Shown here: piece after piece, positions 6,166 through 14,172 of the stretch
Layout: every line of letters starts with the position of its first letter
How positions within the stretch are numbered: position 1 is the stretch's first letter
From: DASTBU01 sp035711845
GTDB taxonomy: Bacteria > Acidobacteriota > Vicinamibacteria > Vicinamibacterales > 2-12-FULL-66-21
Length of the DNA stretch: 30,284 nt
Assembly: GCA_035711845.1 (NCBI GenBank)
Contig: DASTBU010000145.1
Span: forward strand, 1 to 30,284
Reading direction: 5' to 3'
Translations under genes and position numbers: made by a program
The notes under the pieces: model-generated
The model's database searches: none
The model's input: only the letters and a program-made list of their open reading frames with translations
What the model was told of the DNA's origin: nothing

Positions 6166-7707
6166 ATGACGACACCGACAACCGCGCCAGTCGGCGAGGG
6201 GCGCAAGGGCTTGTCCGCCACAGCTTCAACGGAGGCGGAGCCAACCGTCGTGGAGATCGACGGGTTCCGAGGCCGGCTCATCAGTGCCCACAACGCCGAT
6301 TACGACATCGCCCGTGCAGTCTGGAACGGAGCCATCGACCGGCGCCCGCGTCTGGTCGCTCGATGCATCGGGACCGCCGACGTGGTCGCCGCCGTTCGTT
6401 TCGCCCGCGATCACGATCTGGACATCGCCATACGGGGCGGAGGCCACAACGTGGCGGGCACCGCCGTTTGCGACGACGGGATCGTCATCGACCTCTCAGC
6501 GATGCGAGCCGTGCGGGTCGATCCCGCCGACGGCAGGGCCTGGGTGCAGGCCGGTGCGCTGTGGGGCGACGTCGACCGCGAGACGCAGGCGCACGGTCTG
6601 GCCACCACCGGCGGAATCGTGAGCCACACCGGAGTCGCCGGACTCACCCTCGGCGGTGGCATCGGCTGGCTGATGCGCAAGCACGGTCTCACGGTCGACA
6701 ACCTCCTAGCCGCCGACGTCGTGACGGCCGACGGCGAGCTGCTGCGGGCGTCCGAGGACGAGCACCCCGATCTGTTCTGGGCGCTGCGAGGCGGCGGCGG
6801 CAACTTCGGCGTGGTCACCTCGTTCGAGTTCCGCCTCCATTCCGTCGGGCCCACCGTCCTGGCCGGGCCCATCCTCTGGGACGCGGCCGACGCCCGGGAC
6901 GTTCTCCACTTCTACCGCGCCTTCATCCGCGACGCTCCCGAGGAGCTCGGCACCGTCGTGAGGTTCGGCGCCGCACCGCCGCTACCGGTGATCCCCGAGG
7001 ATCTGCACTGGCGGCCGGTGGTGATGGTCGGTATCTGCTACGCCGGGCCGATCGAGGACGGAGAGCAGGCGCTCGGTCCTCTACGCGCATCCCGGACTCC
7101 GCTCCTCGACTTGGTGGGACCCACGCCGTACGCGGGATTCCAGAGCGCGATCGACTCGACCGTCGTCCACGGCTGGAACTACTACTGGAAATCCACCCAC
7201 CTCCCTGAGCTCGGCGACGACCTCATCGACGTGATCGCCAAGCACGCGTTCTCCTGTTCGTCGCCGCGGTCGTACGTCGCGATGTTCCATCTGAAGGGAG
7301 CGGTGAGCCGAGTAGCCGGCGGCGCGACCGCGTTCGGGAACCGGCAGGCGTCGCACGCGATCACCCTCGACGCTGTGTGGAGACCCGGCGAGGATTTCGG
7401 CGACCGGGACACCGCTTGGACGAGGGGGTTCTTCGCCGCCCTCGGCCGCTTCCGCGAAGGCGTCTACGTCAACTTCCTCGGCGGCGACGAAGACCCCGCC
7501 CGGGTCCGCGAGGCGTACGGCGACTCCGTCTACGACCGGCTGGTGGAGGTGAAGACCACGTACGACCCCGACAACGTCTTCCACCACAACCAGAACATCC
7601 GCCCGCGTTCTGAGCGAACAGCCCCGTCGAGACCCGAGGCCCGCCTCCCGGGCCCCGGCGCTGCAGGGAACACCAGCCCGGAGTCTGCACCACCAACTGG
7701 GGGGTAA
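6166..7707 (+). CDS. FAD-linked oxidase, berberine-bridge-enzyme family
   Basis: The 513-residue flavoprotein has an N-terminal FAD_binding_4 domain (about 30-210) with IRGGGHNVAGTAV, whose His is the usual covalent FAD attachment site. GGIVSHTGVAGLTLGGGIGW lacks the second attachment cysteine of bicovalent members. The C-terminal BBE motif is TTYDPDNVFHHNQNIRP. Such enzymes oxidise sugars, alkaloids or secondary metabolites and pass electrons to O2 or other acceptors; the substrate here is unknown. ATG 6166 has a strong aggagg SD five bases before it. No signal peptide is seen, so it is probably cytoplasmic. After NQNIRP there is an unusual Pro/Ala-rich tail of about 32 residues ending in TGG; a +1 frame would stop a few codons after NIRP, so the tail may come from a small indel. 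It is divergent from, and probably controlled by, the HxlR-family regulator. The similarity looks actinobacterial, so transfer is possible. Confidence 0.88.
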   Translation: MTTPTTAPVGEGRKGLSATASTEAEPTVVEIDGFRGRLISAHNADYDIARAVWNGAIDRRPRLVARCIGTADVVAAVRFARDHDLDIAIRGGGHNVAGTAVCDDGIVIDLSAMRAVRVDPADGRAWVQAGALWGDVDRETQAHGLATTGGIVSHTGVAGLTLGGGIGWLMRKHGLTVDNLLAADVVTADGELLRASEDEHPDLFWALRGGGGNFGVVTSFEFRLHSVGPTVLAGPILWDAADARDVLHFYRAFIRDAPEELGTVVRFGAAPPLPVIPEDLHWRPVVMVGICYAGPIEDGEQALGPLRASRTPLLDLVGPTPYAGFQSAIDSTVVHGWNYYWKSTHLPELGDDLIDVIAKHAFSCSSPRSYVAMFHLKGAVSRVAGGATAFGNRQASHAITLDAVWRPGEDFGDRDTAWTRGFFAALGRFREGVYVNFLGGDEDPARVREAYGDSVYDRLVEVKTTYDPDNVFHHNQNIRPRSERTAPSRPEARLPGPGAAGNTSPESAPPTGG

Positions 7708-7728
7708 CGAGGAGGCGCATTCAAGAGA

Positions 7729-7744
7729 GCGGGCTCTGGCCCGC
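7729..7744. terminator. Hairpin between convergent genes
   Basis: gcgggc (7729-7734) and gcccgc (7739-7744) form a 6-bp stem with loop tctg. It lies 21 bases after the oxidase stop and 23 bases before the 3' end of the convergent SufR-like gene, so it could end both transcripts. No T tract follows. Confidence 0.35.
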
Positions 7745-7767
7745 GATGGTCTCAGGTCACGACGCAA

Positions 7768-8403
7768 TTATTTCCGCGCGATCTGAAAGCAGCACCGGGG
7801 ACGCTCGGCGCGATCGCAACACTCATGAGCCGGGCTGCCGACGACTTCGGTGACCAGACTCTCCATGGCCAGGCAAACGCCCGGGTGTTTTCCGGTGAGC
7901 GCGGCAAGCGGACACCCCACGCCACGGATGACGTAGCCGCCGTTTCTCTCGACGTGCGTCATGGCGCCCAACTGGTCGTTCAGCAGCTCACTCGCCATCG
8001 CCACGCGGGAGGCCAGGCTACCCGTCAGCTTCTGTCCTTGAGCCAGTTGATGCGCGAGTCCCCTACCTGCCTGACGCAGCAGCGTATCGACCTGTCCAGC
8101 TGGCAGGCCATCCGCGAATACTTGTACGAGCTGTGTCAGCAGCGGGACATAGGCCTTGGAGAGGAGCAGCTCGACCTCAGGCGTCAACTCGAACACATGG
8201 GAGGGTCGAGTGGTCCCAGGCCTTTTCCCCGCACGTGTCACGAGGCCGTCCCGTTCCATCGCTGTGGTTTGGACTCGAACGGCGCTCTGGGTCAACCCGA
8301 GTCTTGATGCGATGTCATCAGCGGTCAAGCCGCCGCCCCGAAGGAGAGCCACGATGCGACCGCGGGTGCTGTCAAGAAGCTGCTTTCTGAACATGTCGGC
8401 CAC
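7768..8403 (-). CDS. SufR-like Fe-S transcriptional regulator
   Basis: The 211-residue protein has an N-terminal winged helix (about 5-80): LLDSTRGRIVALLRGGGLT, then ADDIASRLGLTQSAVRVQTT as the helix-turn-helix. A helical middle follows. The C-terminal region has spaced cysteines (VGCPLAALTGKHPGVC, then HECCDRAERPRCCFQI) matching the SufR pattern CPx-n-C-n-C-n-C-x-F-I that ligates a 4Fe-4S cluster in relatives. It probably senses Fe-S or oxidative status and represses target genes. I chose GTG 8403 because aggag lies seven bases before it; ATG 8394 is the alternative. The gene is divergent from the di-haem cytochrome, across a 323-bp gap, which suggests it controls that gene or itself; this is inference. 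Confidence 0.8.
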   Translation of the reverse strand: MADMFRKQLLDSTRGRIVALLRGGGLTADDIASRLGLTQSAVRVQTTAMERDGLVTRAGKRPGTTRPSHVFELTPEVELLLSKAYVPLLTQLVQVFADGLPAGQVDTLLRQAGRGLAHQLAQGQKLTGSLASRVAMASELLNDQLGAMTHVERNGGYVIRGVGCPLAALTGKHPGVCLAMESLVTEVVGSPAHECCDRAERPRCCFQIARK

Positions 8404-8691
8404 ATAACTTCTCCTGAGAAGGCAAAGTTTCGGTCGGAGCGTCGTGTGGCAATCGAACATACGCCGCGGTTGTGGGTTGAGACCAAGGGTGCAACCCCGC
8501 AACTGATTGACGCGTTCGGCTCGGTAGCTCTCGATCTGCGCTCCGGCACGACGGCTCCTGCAACCTGCTCGCCCGGCTTCAGACTTGCAAGAAACGCAAA
8601 CTGTGCTTTGCGTATCTGTCGAAACTGAGCCGACGCGAGGAGCAAAGAGGCACGCCTGCCTCTGAACCCGGTGCGAGCAAACGTTGGCGCG

Positions 8692-8719
8692 CTCCTGGGC
8701 TGTGCGAGCCCAGCAGGAG
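8692..8719 (+). promoter_or_regulatory. Hairpin that sequesters the Shine-Dalgarno of the di-haem cytochrome
   Basis: ctcctg (8692-8697) can pair with caggag (8714-8719), which is the SD of the gene starting at 8727. The inner ggct (8698-8701) and agcc (8707-8710) continue the stem around loop gtgcg, with a 3-base cag bulge. Folding would hide the SD. The rest of the 8404-8726 gap shows only one further small hairpin (8647-8662) and no gene. Confidence 0.4.
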
Positions 8720-8726
8720 GTTTTTC

Positions 8727-10067
8727 ATGCCGCGTTCAATTCTGACGGCGATTGTTGTCGGGACGGTCGTGCTTGCTTTGGCCGCGACGGCGACCCATCG
8801 CGAAGCCGCCCTGGCCCAGGCCCCTGGAGCGAGCGGCCCCTTTGATTCGACTATCGCTCAACATGCCCAAAAAATGCTCGAAGAAGGGCGGCGCATTTTT
8901 CGCTATGACACCTTCGGTGACGAAGCGTTCTGGGGGGACCAGCTGAAGCTGCATCAGGCCATCGTCGGCCAGAAGCTCGGCGGTGTCGGTCCCGGATTGA
9001 GTCCGAAGGCAGCGCTGAGCTTGGGGTTGAAGGTGGACGCGGACGCGCTGCCTGCGGATCTCGTCGCGCAGATCAAAGCGGGCAAAGTCGACATGACCGA
9101 CCCCGCGTCGACGGTAGCGCTCTTGAAAGCGAACGCCGTCGTTGGGGTGACGGCCTTTCTCAACGCCGATGGCAGCGCTCGATCCGTCGGCATTCAATGC
9201 GCGCTCTGTCATTCGACGGTCGACGATTCCTTTGCCCTCGGTATCGGCCGGCGGCTCGATGGGTGGCCGAATCGCGACCTCAATGTCGGCGAAATCGTCG
9301 CGCTCGCGCCGACTCTGAAGCCGTTTGCGGACCTGCTCGGCGTCGATGATGCGGCCGTGCGCAAGGTTCTGAGGACGTGGGGACCGGGCAGGTACGACGC
9401 GGAGCTCGTACAGGATGGCAAGACCACCGGACCCAACGGGCGGTCGGCAGCGACCGTGTTGCCCGCCGCGTTCGGTCTGGCGGGTGTGAATCTCCACACT
9501 TATACGGGTTGGGGGAGTGTGACCTACTGGAATGCGTACGTCGCCAACACGCAGATGCACGGCAAGGGGACGTTCTTCGACCCGAGATTGAACGACAAGA
9601 CCCGGTTTCCGGTAGCGGCGAAGGCCGGCCACGCGAACGTGCGCAACACCCCCGATCTGATCACGAGCAAGTTGGCGGCGTTGCATTTCTATCAGCTCGC
9701 CATTCCTGCTCCGACACCCCCCGCTGGCAGCTTCAACGCGCAGGCCGCGCAGCGAGGCGAGGCTGTGTTCGGGGGGCAAGCCAGGTGTGGAACGTGTCAT
9801 GTCCCACCGTTGTTCACGGAACCAGGATGGCCCATGCATACGGCCAAGGAAATCGGCATCGATGAGTTCCAGGCGGATCGCTCTCCAGACAGGCAATATC
9901 GGACGACGCCGTTGAGGGGCCTGTTTACGCGCGAGAAGGGCGGGTTTTATCACGACGGACGGTTTGCCACGCTCGACGCTGTCGTGAATCACTACGACCA
10001 GCATTTCAATCTGAAGCTGACGGCCGACCAGAAACGTGACCTCATCGAGTATCTGAAGTCACTCTAG
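8727..10067 (+). CDS. Periplasmic di-haem cytochrome c, cytochrome-c-peroxidase-like
   Basis: The 446-residue exported protein begins with a Sec signal peptide (hydrophobic ILTAIVVGTVVLALAATA, likely cleaved after ALAQA). Two haem c sites are seen: CALCH near residue 158 and CGTCH near residue 353. The C-terminal half (AAQRGEAVFGGQARCGTCH, then TPLRGLFTREKGGFYHDGRF and LIEYLKSL) is a cytochrome c fold as in the di-haem peroxidase/MauG/RoxA group. A peroxidase, oxygenase or electron-carrier role cannot be decided from sequence. The start has a strong aggagg SD. A SufR-like regulator diverges upstream, and a Rieske membrane protein follows on the same strand after 185 bp without another gene. 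Confidence 0.85.
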   Translation: MPRSILTAIVVGTVVLALAATATHREAALAQAPGASGPFDSTIAQHAQKMLEEGRRIFRYDTFGDEAFWGDQLKLHQAIVGQKLGGVGPGLSPKAALSLGLKVDADALPADLVAQIKAGKVDMTDPASTVALLKANAVVGVTAFLNADGSARSVGIQCALCHSTVDDSFALGIGRRLDGWPNRDLNVGEIVALAPTLKPFADLLGVDDAAVRKVLRTWGPGRYDAELVQDGKTTGPNGRSAATVLPAAFGLAGVNLHTYTGWGSVTYWNAYVANTQMHGKGTFFDPRLNDKTRFPVAAKAGHANVRNTPDLITSKLAALHFYQLAIPAPTPPAGSFNAQAAQRGEAVFGGQARCGTCHVPPLFTEPGWPMHTAKEIGIDEFQADRSPDRQYRTTPLRGLFTREKGGFYHDGRFATLDAVVNHYDQHFNLKLTADQKRDLIEYLKSL

Positions 10068-10252
10068 TGACGAACATGCTCTGCGCGAAAACCAGAAGAG
10101 GATGCGAACTTGTCAACAACCTGCTTCACGATCCCATCGGCTAGCGCTCCCGATATCTTGCGGACGTGATCGTCGACCGCACGGACGTGAGGTTCCCGGT
10201 TCTTGTTCAGTCTCGCCGCGAATTCAGTCGTCGTCGTTGACGAGGAGGATCG

Positions 10253-11119
10253 ATGGAGAGTACGAAGGCGCTCACGCGAATCGTGGAGAACCCGGCCATC
10301 GATAAGCTTGCCGAGCCGTTGAGTAAGGCGGTCCGTGGGGCGTACGAAGCCGCTGGACCGGTGGGACAGCAAGCGAAGAACGCCCTCCATGGCGTATGGC
10401 TCGGCCATCCTCTGCATCCGGTGTTCACTGACGTACCGATCGGGGCATGGACGACGGCGCTCGCGCTGGATACCGCAGCCAACGGCGATCCCGCGATGCA
10501 GCGGGCTGCAACGTTCGCGATGGGCGTCGGCCTCGCCGGCGCGGTCGGGGCGGCAGTGTCCGGCTTGACCGACTGGAGCGAAACCGACGGTCAGTCCCGA
10601 CGCAGCGGACTCATCCACGGTCTGTTGAACATAGCCGCGACGACGCTCTTCGCGACGGCTTACGTGCTGCGTCGGAAGGACTCCCATGACGGTGGAAGGA
10701 AATGCGCGTGGGCCGGCTATGCCGTTGCCGTCGGCTCCGCCTATCTGGGCGGTGATCTCGTATACGCGCAGCGGCTCGGCGTCAACCACGCTGACGCGAA
10801 CCTACCCGAGGACTTCACACCCGTCATGGACGCCGCGGCGTTGCCGGAGAACGCGATGGCCCGTGGACGCGCGCAAGACGCAGAGGTCCTGGTCGTCCGT
10901 CAACATGGGCGGGTGTGCGCGCTGGCGCATTCGTGCGCGCACCTCGGCGGTCCATTGTCTGAAGGCACACTGAAGGAGGGCTCTGTGGTGTGTCCGTGGC
11001 ACGGATCCGAATTCGCGCTCGACACTGGGCGCGTCCTGAACGGGCCCGCCACCCAGAATCAACCGTGCCTCATCACTCGAGAACGCGATGGCCGTATCGA
11101 GGTGAAAGTGCCGGCATGA
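10253..11119 (+). CDS. DUF2231 membrane domain fused to a Rieske 2Fe-2S domain
   Basis: The 288-residue protein has an N-terminal membrane region of the DUF2231 type (about residues 40-180, four helices; WLGHPLHPVFTDVPIGAWT is the family signature with conserved His). A C-terminal Rieske ferredoxin domain follows (about 185-285) with CAHLGGPLSEG and CPWHGSEFAL, giving the two Cys and two His that hold a 2Fe-2S cluster. It is likely an inner-membrane electron-transfer protein; its partners are unknown, though a di-haem cytochrome is encoded upstream. The ATG has a gaggagg SD. The 10068-10252 gap shows no gene. Downstream, 11120-11231 contains an open stretch ending at TGA 11230-ish, with an acidic tail (QPFERPYEEPDRLET) that may be the remnant of another gene. 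Confidence 0.87.
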   Translation: MESTKALTRIVENPAIDKLAEPLSKAVRGAYEAAGPVGQQAKNALHGVWLGHPLHPVFTDVPIGAWTTALALDTAANGDPAMQRAATFAMGVGLAGAVGAAVSGLTDWSETDGQSRRSGLIHGLLNIAATTLFATAYVLRRKDSHDGGRKCAWAGYAVAVGSAYLGGDLVYAQRLGVNHADANLPEDFTPVMDAAALPENAMARGRAQDAEVLVVRQHGRVCALAHSCAHLGGPLSEGTLKEGSVVCPWHGSEFALDTGRVLNGPATQNQPCLITRERDGRIEVKVPA

Positions 11120-11273
11120 TTCTCTGAGATCCTCGCCGACCGGCGATGAATTTGCAGCGGCGGCTGGCGAGCAGGGGCTCGACACAGTAGCCCAGCCGTT
11201 CGAGCGCCCCTACGAAGAGCCCGACAGGTTGGAGACGTGAACCCTAGGCGGACCAGGACGCTTGTAAACACGG

Positions 11274-12398
11274 ATGCTTGCGCCTTCACGCATCCTGATT
11301 GTCGGCGGCGGAATCGCGGGCCTCGCAGTCGCTCGAGCGCTGCGCGGGCAGGGCCTCGTTCCGGAAATCATCGAGCGTGCAGCGTCGTGGCCTGTCACCG
11401 GTACTGGCGTTTATCTCCCCGGCAACGGCGTTCGCGCTCTCGGCGCGCTTGGTCTTGCGGACAAGGTGCTGGCTCGAGCTGTCTGCATGTCGCATCAGCG
11501 AATTCTGGATCACGCCGGACGACGGCTGGCGGAAATCGAGTTGGCAAAGCTCTGGAACCCAGTCGGTGTCTGCGTGGGCATCGCTCGTGGTGACCTTCAT
11601 CGCGTTCTCCTCGACGGGGCCGCCGGTGTCGCGCTTCGATTCGACACCACAGTCGCAGCGCTGAGTCAACAGGATGATGAGGTCAACGTAGCCTTCGCTG
11701 ATGGTTCGACCGGCACGTATGACCTCGTCGTCGGAGCCGATGGGATCCATTCGTCCATCCGACAACTCGTTTGTGGCAGCGTACGACCCCGTCATGTCGG
11801 CCAGGTCAGCTGGCGATTCCTGGTCGATCACTCCGGCGTGATCGGAACCTGGACGGCGATGCTCGCCCCGCGACGGGCGTTCCTGGCCATACCGATCGGG
11901 CCGAATCGTGTTTACTGCTACGCGGATCTCGCGGCCCCCACAACAGAAGACCCCACTGGACGGGATCTCGACCGATTTCGTGCGCTCTTTGCGGACTTCG
12001 CCGAACCGGTACCGAGCATCCTCAGCACGCTCGAGAGCTTCGACTCGATTCATTTCTCACCTATCGAGGAGATCGTCCTCGACACCTGGGTTCATGGCCG
12101 AGTCGTGCTCATTGGGGATGCGGCGCACGCGACATCACCCAACATGGCCGAGGGTGCGTCCATGGCGCTGGAGGATGCGCTGGTGCTGACCCGCGTGCTG
12201 GCGACGCACGGCTCGCAGGCCGAGGCCCTGTCAGCGTTCAGTGAACGGCGGCGTTCTCGGATCCATTGGGTGCGGCAACGGACGCATCGCAGGGACCGCA
12301 TCCGGGCTCTGCCCGTCCCACTTCGCAATGTCGCGCTCCGAATGGCAGGGACGGCGCTGTATCGGCGAGACTATCGACCGTTGTTTGAGGAACCATGA
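11274..12398 (+). CDS. FAD-dependent monooxygenase (single-component, PHBH-like)
   Basis: The 374-residue flavoprotein has the N-terminal Rossmann motif ILIVGGGIAGLAVARAL for FAD, the central DLVVGADGIHSSIR (the DG motif that binds FAD/NAD(P)H) and the second FAD motif VVLIGDAAHATSPNMAEGAS. These define group A monooxygenases that hydroxylate or epoxidise aromatic or polyketide-like substrates using NAD(P)H and O2. It is predicted to be cytoplasmic. The substrate cannot be read. The start is ATG 11274 with only a weak SD. A second FAD monooxygenase follows after 57 bp of tandem hairpins; the two may be cotranscribed. Confidence 0.87.
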   Translation: MLAPSRILIVGGGIAGLAVARALRGQGLVPEIIERAASWPVTGTGVYLPGNGVRALGALGLADKVLARAVCMSHQRILDHAGRRLAEIELAKLWNPVGVCVGIARGDLHRVLLDGAAGVALRFDTTVAALSQQDDEVNVAFADGSTGTYDLVVGADGIHSSIRQLVCGSVRPRHVGQVSWRFLVDHSGVIGTWTAMLAPRRAFLAIPIGPNRVYCYADLAAPTTEDPTGRDLDRFRALFADFAEPVPSILSTLESFDSIHFSPIEEIVLDTWVHGRVVLIGDAAHATSPNMAEGASMALEDALVLTRVLATHGSQAEALSAFSERRRSRIHWVRQRTHRRDRIRALPVPLRNVALRMAGTALYRRDYRPLFEEP

Positions 12399-12402
12399 AC
12401 CT

Positions 12403-12435
12403 CGCCTGAATGCGTCAGGCGCGAGCGTTGCTCGC
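12403..12435. repeat. Two tandem hairpins between the monooxygenase genes
   Basis: cgcctga/tcaggcg (12403-12409, 12415-12421) form a 7-bp stem. gcgagc/gctcgc (12421-12426, 12430-12435) form a 6-bp stem, sharing one base with the first. They begin 4 bases after the first gene's stop and end 20 bases before the next start. There is no T tract, so partial attenuation or mRNA stabilisation is as likely as termination. Confidence 0.5.
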
Positions 12436-12455
12436 ATCGGTCATACTCTGAGCGG

Positions 12456-14105
12456 ATGACTCAGAGCCGGTCACAGCTCGATGCCTTGATTGTGGGGGCG
12501 GGCCCAACTGGGCTGACGCTGGCGGCACAGCTTCAGCTGTTCGGCGCCCGCTTTCGGATTGTCGACAGGTTGTTCGATCGCACACGTGAATCCCGGGCAC
12601 TCGCCGTGCAGGCGAGGACAATCGAATTGCTCCAGATGCTCGGCATCGGGGAGCGGCTCGTCGCCCGCGGCAATACCAGCACACGCCTCAAGCTGCACCT
12701 CGAGGGCCAGGCGGTTGCGGCGGTGACTCTTGGCGACATCGGTGCGGTTGATACTCGTTTCCCGTTCATCCTCTTCGTATCGCAGGCTGAAACCGAGGCG
12801 GTCTTGAACGATTACCTGGATGGATGCGGCGTTCTGATCGAACGCGGCCACGAACTGGTGTCGTTCGAACGCGAAGACGACGGTCTCCAGTGTACGCTCG
12901 AATATTCCGACGGCCAGCAGGAACGCGTTCACACCCGGTTCCTCGTCGGATGCGACGGCGCGCACAGTGTCGTCAGAAAGCGGAGCGGGATTGCCTTCGA
13001 AGGCGGAGCCTATCCGCAGAACTTTGCGCTTGGCGACGTCGAGGCCGACGGTCCGCTCGAGCCGAACGCGATCAACTCATTCGCCGGCGGCGGCGGGGTC
13101 GCCATGTTCTTCCCGCTCGGACAGCCCACGACATGGCGTGTCATTGCCATGTCTTCGAACACCGAGACGGAGCCGCAACACGGTTCGTCAGCGGAGATCG
13201 TCAGCGCCCTCAGACTCCCGGAGCTGCAGGCGCTCGTCGCCCCCCCAACGGCCGGTGCCGTTCGCCTTCGTGATCCTGCGTGGCTCACGCGCTTTCACCT
13301 GCACCATCGCCAGACGGCGAGCTATCGCCGCGGCAACGTGTTCCTCGCCGGCGACGCGGCGCACATCCACAGCCCTGTCGGCGCGCAGGGCATGAACACG
13401 GGCGTTCAGGATGCGTGGAACCTTGGATGGAAACTCGGCCTGGTTGCGCGAGGCCTCGCGGACATTCGCCTGCTGGATACGTACGAAGCCGAGCGCTGGC
13501 CGGTCGGCCAGTTCCTGCTCCGGTACACCGATAGGCTGTTCAGCACGTTCACTCGTGCGATGTCGGGGCGGCCTCTGGCCACGTGGGCCCGACGAGTCAT
13601 GGTACCGCACGTCATCCCACACGTATTCGGGTCGCGCTGGGTTCGACAGGCCGCGTTCGCGTTCGTGTCGGAGCTGGGCATCCACTATCGCAGGAGTCCA
13701 GGTGTTGTCGAAGGAGAACCCAGGCAGCGGGGCGGACCTCGTCCCGGCGACCGTCTTCCAGATGCCGAGATTCTCGTGAACGGACGCTCCACGTATCTTC
13801 AGCAGGCGTTGGCAGGACCGCATCTCACGCTGCTGCTGTGCGGAGACCCGCGACACTGGGATGCACGCGAACTGGACCGGCTCGGGGAGGCATACGGGCC
13901 GGTTTTGAAAACCTACCGCCTCAGCGCCGTCGGTACTGATGGTCCACTCGTGGACAAGGAAGGGCATGCGTTCGACCGGCTCCGCGTGGGGGATGCGGCC
14001 CAATACCTTGTGCGTCCGGACAGCTATATTGCATTCCGCTCCGCCGGACGTACGTTCGACTCACTCGAGCAATATCTCGGTGCGTGGTACCGTCCGGCGA
14101 GGTGA
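12456..14105 (+). CDS. FAD-dependent aromatic monooxygenase, PheA/TfdB type
   Basis: The 549-residue protein is longer than its neighbour and adds a C-terminal thioredoxin-fold domain (about 420-545) as in phenol hydroxylase or TfdB-type enzymes. FAD motifs are ALIVGAGPTGLTLAAQLQL near the N-terminus, FLVGCDGAHSVVRK in the middle, and FLAGDAAHIHSPVGAQGMN followed by TGVQDAWNLGWKLGL. Such enzymes ortho-hydroxylate phenols or tailor polyketides; no ring-cleavage or polyketide gene is visible nearby, so the pathway is unknown. ATG 12456 has a weak gagcgg SD. It is convergent with the CDF transporter gene, with a 67-bp gap between them. Confidence 0.87.
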   Translation: MTQSRSQLDALIVGAGPTGLTLAAQLQLFGARFRIVDRLFDRTRESRALAVQARTIELLQMLGIGERLVARGNTSTRLKLHLEGQAVAAVTLGDIGAVDTRFPFILFVSQAETEAVLNDYLDGCGVLIERGHELVSFEREDDGLQCTLEYSDGQQERVHTRFLVGCDGAHSVVRKRSGIAFEGGAYPQNFALGDVEADGPLEPNAINSFAGGGGVAMFFPLGQPTTWRVIAMSSNTETEPQHGSSAEIVSALRLPELQALVAPPTAGAVRLRDPAWLTRFHLHHRQTASYRRGNVFLAGDAAHIHSPVGAQGMNTGVQDAWNLGWKLGLVARGLADIRLLDTYEAERWPVGQFLLRYTDRLFSTFTRAMSGRPLATWARRVMVPHVIPHVFGSRWVRQAAFAFVSELGIHYRRSPGVVEGEPRQRGGPRPGDRLPDAEILVNGRSTYLQQALAGPHLTLLLCGDPRHWDARELDRLGEAYGPVLKTYRLSAVGTDGPLVDKEGHAFDRLRVGDAAQYLVRPDSYIAFRSAGRTFDSLEQYLGAWYRPAR

Positions 14106-14172
14106 AGCGTTCCATGCAGGCGCGATTGCCGGCGCCACCCCGCGAGTTCCACGCGCCGTCAAGGAGACGGGA

